In this document: positions 57,961 through 64,000 of the stretch, in pieces
How the letters are laid out: every line of letters starts with the position of its first letter
How positions within the stretch are numbered: position 1 is the first letter of the stretch
Assembly (NCBI GenBank): GCA_018806985.1
Contig: JADANN010000364.1
Coordinates: forward strand, 7,173,001 to 7,237,000
Direction of reading: 5' to 3'
Source: Angiostrongylus vasorum
Lineage: Eukaryota; Nematoda; Chromadorea; Rhabditida; Metastrongylidae
Length of the DNA stretch: 64,000 nucleotides
Program-made: the position numbers and the translations under genes
The notes under the pieces: generated by a model
Database searches by the model: none
What the model was told of the DNA's origin: nothing
What the model saw: only the letters and a program-made list of their open reading frames with translations

Positions 57961-59019
57961 TAAACATTTATAATTTTGGAGTTTCATCGACTGAAAAGTG
58001 CCCCATAAATGGAATGAAAGCAATTCCTTCACTAGGAATTTGTAAATTTTATGCTTTAATTCTATTCGATTCCTAGCAGTTACTTATTCTATTATTTTCG
58101 TACACTTCACGCTGTGATTACAGCTCATTGTACAACTTTTCTGGTTATCTAGTTAAGGTTCGGTACTCACAACCGCACAGGGGTCGGTGCTCATTGCAGT
58201 AGTACAAGAATGATCTTGGGAACGTGGAAATGCGGTGGTGTAAGAATCTTTTGAGATACGGAAGTCTTTCCAATCACTGATTTAGAAAGAAAATTGTCTT
58301 TTAGATAGAGAGTTAAGACGATAACATAGGAAAATTTCTGAATGGATTGAATAAAATATTGATGATAATATCTTCACTTCTAGAGATTCTCTCTCCAAAA
58401 CCTTCCAGTTTGAAAAAAAAAGAAGTAGAAAAAGTAATGGCAACATATAGGCTCATATACCCGGTTATTTAGCGAAATCTACTTTCCATTTTCACTCTTT
58501 TTTAATTGTTAATATGTCGTTCTTTCATCGCGTGTTGTGGAGATTCCAGCATTTCTTGGAATCGATTCCTTTGTCGCATCGATCATCCACGAAGGTCTTC
58601 GGATTTGCGCGTTGACTGGGTTATTGACTGCGGATTTTTCAATGTTCTTTATGAATGTCGTCGAACGACGGTCGAGTTGATGCTCCTTTAATTCTGGGAT
58701 AGCTGTACTAAGGCGTTGTCTGATATTCGACAGCTTTCATGGACCGAGTGAGCCATTCTCAGAGAAATCTAGTATCAATTTGCTGACATATGAGTGGGAA
58801 GCCTCAGTCGGCTCGGAGCGGGTTCGAGCCAGGTCTTCAGCGTATTGAATGGCATCTTTTTACTTGCTATACTTCTGTTAGAATGTTAACTTTGTTCGTT
58901 TCTCAAGACCGATTCATAATGCGTTATGAAAATCTTTCTGCGACTCTTCATTTCCAAAAAATGCAAAGAGAAAAAAGAGATATCGACATGTTATTGGTAC
59001 TTTAAGTCGTGGTTGGTGT

Positions 59020-59935
59020 GGATGAATTTATTTCTCAACAATGTTTAAAGGGATGATTGAATGCATATCTGGCGTATACAACATCTTTCAGTGACCTATC
59101 AATACTGGTTAAGTACTGTTTCGAAGAAAGAAAAGAAAGATGGTGAGATGGTATGGTAGTGGGTAGCCCCTCCGTTAACGCCAGCGAGACGGAACACAAT
59201 GCAACGAACCCGACAATCATCAAATGAACGACTTTCTCGTGCTAACCCGATATTTGGCGTTTGCTATGCATTGCCAAATATAGACGGCACCTGAGAAAAC
59301 AAAAAATAGTGGACGATAACTACATGTGAACAACTGTATGAACAATTGGAGCATTGTCTCCGTCAAATGTTGTCCTCTCGTACAACACAGGAGCAGCAAT
59401 AATACTAGCAGAAGTCGCAGCAACAACAGCAACAACTACGCCAGTAATCACAAGAGCGACGACAGCAGCCGTCGTCGTTTTCTAGCAGCCAAAAATTCAC
59501 TAAAAGTACGATTATCATTGCAAAATTAATGATGAAGGGTGAACCGTTCCCATTGAACAATCCCTCAGGGATGCGCCATGGATAGGATTCCATCCGTATC
59601 AGTAAAGGGATGATTGAAAGCATATCCGGCGTATACAATATCTTTCAGTGAACTATCAATACGTCAAGTGAGTAACTAGTTGCTTTTTCCTGATAAATGC
59701 TTATCAAAGGAACAACGAAGTAATGATTAATGCCAAGCTTACTAGAAAATGGGTCTTGGGAGTTACTGCAAGATATCAAGTCAATGTTTCCATCCTAGCG
59801 GACTAATCTGGTGGCAACTTGCCGACCCCTGAGAAATATAGGCTTCATTGACTTACAGCTCAAGATCGAACCAAAGAGCCACTTCCGTATTGCAAGCATC
59901 GCTAACCACTACGCTATAAGACGAATTAGCAGCAG
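59020..59935 (-). repeat. Cluster of diverged R1-like SINE fragments
   Basis: ATTGAATGCATATCTGGC (59056), CCCTCAGGGATGCGCCATGG (59563) with GATTGAAAGCATATCCGGC, and TGGTGGCAACTTGCCGACCC (59810) with CTAACCACTACGC (59910) are pieces of reversed R1. They are interrupted by unrelated DNA, including an AGC/AAC-rich patch at 59386-59440. Confidence 0.55.
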
Positions 59936-62900
59936 TAATTGAAAAACTGAAAACAAAAGCTCTAATTTCGTGAAGGTAAGGGGAGGGCAAAACCACAAAG
60001 CGTAAAAATTCTCCATGTGAATTGAGCTTGGTACAGAACACTGGTTCACTTTGAAACATTGCAATAAATATTGCATGAACAGGCACAACCATTTTCAGAT
60101 GTGTTTTCTGCTCGACGAAACAGCCAGCCGATACAACCTAGGCGTTTTGAAAAATGAGTTTCTTTTTTTGTTCTACAGAGCAGCGACGATGTAGTAAAAA
60201 TATGTCGTAGCGGAAATGATCTTTCTTACATTACTTCCCTAGCTTACCCTTTCAAACTTCATAAAGAATTCTGAAAATGAGCATAAGTGCTTTAAAAACA
60301 TCAACAGACAGAAATGTTCCTCGTTACTTGCTGGCCCCTACAAATGGAATAAGCGAACTGAGTGAATGTCATGAATGTTCGCAATCATCTCATCACATGC
60401 CTATTTTAACCAATGCCCCATTGGTTGAAAACTACGAGGAGGTCTCACTAGCACTAAAAGTTACGAAAATTGTCGCGAAGAAGTCCAAACATTCTGCGAG
60501 GAAGCGTTGTCTATGTTTTGAATGCCCAGAGTAACCATGTCGGTTACAACAGTTGTGTTCACTGGTTGTCTTTGAATCACGCGCTCATTTCAACACGTTT
60601 TTGATCTTAGTGCCTAAGCGATGTCGTTTATGAACCTCGATCGTCACCAAAGGTCGGAACGTCGATTTCCTTTGTTTTCGACTTTCGAAGTACAAGTGTC
60701 TATTTGCAAGTGACGCGTCGAACGACACAGAATGGTGCTTTTCTTTTGCTTTCACTATTCCCAAGTGCCGAAGGCAATCATGATATCATTCAAGAACAGC
60801 AGCCAAGTTAAGGATGTAGATGGCAATTCTTGCAATAATTATACTTTTTCCAGTGCCAACATTTTGTGTGCACTCAATATTTAGCGGCGAATGGTTAGGC
60901 CATACATATTGGCTCGCTCCAGCGCCGAAGACAAACCAAGGCAGTCCCTTGGGGCTCGAAAAATTGGTATTGAACTTGTCTCGCTGAATCAAAACACTGA
61001 GTTAGCGCATCAGAAGAACGTTTCAAGTAATTGTATAGGTCACATATGCACCCACGTCATCTCTACGAACGGAACACAATGCACGGGGTACCCTTCTTTG
61101 ATTGTTGAGCTCCCTACTTGTTTTCTTTTGTCATTTTCTAGCATAATATACTTGTTACGATGCCTAACGTGAACATGATGATAGTATCAAATCAAGCTAG
61201 CCATAAGAAGGGCTACCGTAGATTTTCTTCAGTTAAGAGCAACCACCAGATAAGAAAAACAATAATTTCCCTTGATATAATGAATTTTTACGTTGGTGCT
61301 TTAAAATGAGTTCCTTCTATACTTTTACATTGAACCTATACACTTCAGCTCCACTAATTCTTGGCATAAGACTAATTATGCAAAGATTAAGGTTGTACCC
61401 ATCGTTTCTTTTTTGATTCTCATGTACCTCATTCTTCATTTCCATGTGAAATGGCACAAACGATGTTGCACTTTAAACACACATCATCCCCAAACTACTT
61501 AACAAAACAAGGAGAATGGCAAGAAGAACAATGAGGACTTGCTGCCAAATTTATGTTGATTGCAGATATACGAAAAAAAGTTTTTTTTTATAACAATCTA
61601 ACCCCTATCGATTACGTGAATTCTCCTTATAACGCCACTTCATTGGTATGGTCACCTTTTTCCAGGTGTACTTCACGTTCCTAGAGTCGAATAGGAATGA
61701 AAAAGCTTGTAAGAGGAATATGTAGAGCAATAGGGAAGTTTTTTAAGTATTACACGGGCAGACAGATAGGTGATTAATATCCATTGACGGGTAGCGCCTC
61801 GTCCCGAAACAGCAGCGCTGATAATTGTGCTCGTCTATAACGTAGTGGAGACTTTGTACTCTAACGTATAACCTAGGAGGGATTGAAACACTATATGGGG
61901 TACTACCGACTTCTTAAAAGTATTTATAAGCCCTACTCGTATTGAAGTCAAGTGGTAAGCAGGCTCATCAATAATATAACATGATCACCTTCAGAAGAAA
62001 ACGAGAAGGAATCTGTATTTTACGTCGATATTGATCATGTCAAATTTGTGTCGTTGATTAGACGAGATATGCCTGTAATACAATAATTAGATGACATTGT
62101 CCTACGTTTCGGCCAATGTTTTTTCTTCTCGAGTTTTAATCGCTCACAGCTTATTCAATGAAGGAAGTTCGAAACCACCTCATAGCGAGCTCTCCTAGAC
62201 ATATATCTTGCTGATATCATAAAATGTTTCACGAAGTTGTGGTTAATAGTGAACTTCTCGTGCAGTTTGTTGGTGAAGTGCAATAGCTTTCAAATTAATT
62301 GACCACTGATTGTCTACTTTAGACGAAATTTATACTCTAAATTTTAATCGTGGAACAGTCGATTTCTCTCCAGTCTACCAGAACTTTCAAAACACGAAAG
62401 ATCTCTAAGACCCTGACCCCTTTGACGAAATCGCCGCTTCTACATAAAAATCTTCACTGTTTCATTCTACTATTCAGCCTTCATTTTTTCTAGAGACAAT
62501 TCAATTTTCTCATTTCGTTATCGCATAGCCGACGAGACATAGATCGACTCCGAGACCTAATGTCATCAAGTAATTCGTCTCGATAGAAATTTTGTTCCAG
62601 AAAAAGCACGAGGCACCGAATTGAACGTGAAATCTTGCAGATAATACATCTCGGACGACGATGAAAGATGATGTATAAGGACGTATGTCGACGGCAGTCA
62701 TCGCTAGTTCCAAGGCAACATCACCTTACAAAAAAACGAACACTACAATGGCTCACCGGACTCCGCAAGGACACTTTAGACAGATGACCACTCTAGAATC
62801 TGTACAGACTAGTCGGAAATATGAATTGTAGCAGATACTGACTAATTCCCTACTACGAAAGCAATCCTTTGTGTAAACCTAGAATGTAAATGAGAAGCTG

Positions 62901-64000
62901 AACAATAACGAAGAGGCGAATGGAAAAAAAAGGCACCACTGGCTGTTTTCTGGACTCTTCAGCGATGCTAGCCCTAACAAATGACGGACGGAGATACGGG
63001 ATTTACATTCTTGATTCCACACTTTTTTTAACTCAGATTTTGAACAAATCCACTGGTTCTCGGAGAGCTGGCGAAAAGTGGTTTGCATAGAAATCGGAGC
63101 TCTCGCTTTCAAAAATCTAACTTGTTGTTTAGACATATGAAAACATTGTATTTTTTATCGTACATAAGAACATCGGTCTGAAGTGTAAAGCAGAGATGGG
63201 TGTGAGCAAGGCATATGTAGTGGTCGCTGAGAAACTTCTTCAACGACGATCACTGGGTAAGCTGAGTGCCAAGTGCGTTTCGGAAACAGAGGGCACTAGT
63301 TCCCACGAAGTAGGGTTATTAGCTACTAAGCGTCATAAACTCTCGTTATTCTAGAGGTACACGCATAGGACACTAGTTCCGATGGATAACATTCACGGAA
63401 GAAAATTAGAGAAAAAACAAATGAGTCGTGGATATTGACTTACATGCGAAATAAAGATGACCATTTATCTCGGTATATCACTGTATAGGACAGGGCAACC
63501 TGCTTAAATCACCTTTAACTAGAGCAGAAGCAATAGAAGTCCATGAAGAGCTTAAAAGGACGGTGAATCCCAAAATACTAGGCGCATAAAAAAATTTCTA
63601 AGAAGAGTTGTAGTACAACACTGAAACATCAATTGAGATGGTAATTGGAATGATATGGTGATGAAACTGAATTGATAGCAATGAATGAAATGGTAGGATA
63701 ATAATCAGGACAACGATTCAAATCGATTTTTTTTAGACATTTTTGTCAGATCTAAGCAGTATATAGGAAAACTTTCGACGCAAAGAATATCAATAGCTTG
63801 CAAATAGACAGGGCTTCTTCCAGAATCGATGATACGTCGTGCGTTCAGCAACAATTGTAAGGTGCCGCTGTGGTTGGTTGGCAAGGGAACCTCAGATCAA
63901 TATGGAGGACCCTCATTCGCCGTAGCAGGGTCATTCAGTTGACGTAAAGCGTGTGCAACTGACAAATTTGCAATGTGTTCATATAAATTAGAACCACAGG
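59936..64000. other. Gene-poor end of the window
   Basis: No recognisable exon, RNA gene or repeat family. The frame at 60277-60534 (plus) ends in a Cys-rich RKRCLCFECPE and has no further support. Confidence 0.4.

Noticed and set aside
60277..60534. Plus-strand 85-codon frame ending RKRCLCFECPE
   Set aside because: No family, no splice context, no neighbouring exon; treated as chance.
1..64000. CRISPR arrays, bacterial operons or prophage
   Set aside because: No spaced direct repeats of that kind; spliced genes and retroelements show a eukaryotic genome.
1..64000. 5S rRNA, spliced-leader RNA or snRNA genes
   Set aside because: No sequence resembling a nematode SL1 leader, 5S or a U-RNA core was seen on either strand by eye; a covariance search would be needed to exclude them.

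Overview
The window looks like genomic DNA of a parasitic nematode, most likely clade V (hookworm or other strongylid). The reasons are an AT-rich background, one ShKT exon with the spacing typical of nematode ShK proteins, genes split into short exons (60-200 nt) with T-rich 3' splice sites, and intergenic and intronic DNA packed with short tRNA-like repeats, Penelope-like and RTE retroelements. The species assignment is inference.

Layout. 446-687 (+): last exon of an ShKT-domain protein. 688-13395: gene-poor, holding TA microsatellites, dispersed repeats and a solo hammerhead-ribozyme-like motif. 13396-33796 (+): a nematode SLC17-like (MFS) transporter gene over about 20 kb. Its first intron contains a decayed Penelope-like element (PLE) with a GIY-YIG domain and inverted termini. 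Later introns hold a second PLE relic, a 5'-truncated RTE LINE embedded in ATT repeats, fold-back elements and SINE-like copies. 34.7-41.8 kb: repeats, including a long hairpin built from two head-to-head copies of one repeat, a non-autonomous PLE derivative and a GC-rich island. 42013-50379 (-): a C-terminal-motor (kinesin-14 type) kinesin with coiled-coil, neck and motor exons. Several of its reading-frame joins do not fit, which points to a pseudogene or to base-level assembly errors. 50.4-64 kb: no gene I can recognise, with many repeat copies up to about 60 kb and little visible after that.

The most interesting signal is a set of minimal hammerhead-ribozyme-like motifs: a CUGANGA box, a short hairpin, then GAAACGUH. 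They sit in the termini of the PLE, in its non-autonomous derivative, and in an otherwise unrelated-looking fold-back family whose two arms each carry one copy on opposite strands. The two genes have unrelated functions (membrane transport of a small anion; microtubule motor) and there is no evidence that they work together. Exon boundaries were read by eye from GT/AG sites and phase, and no homology search was run.
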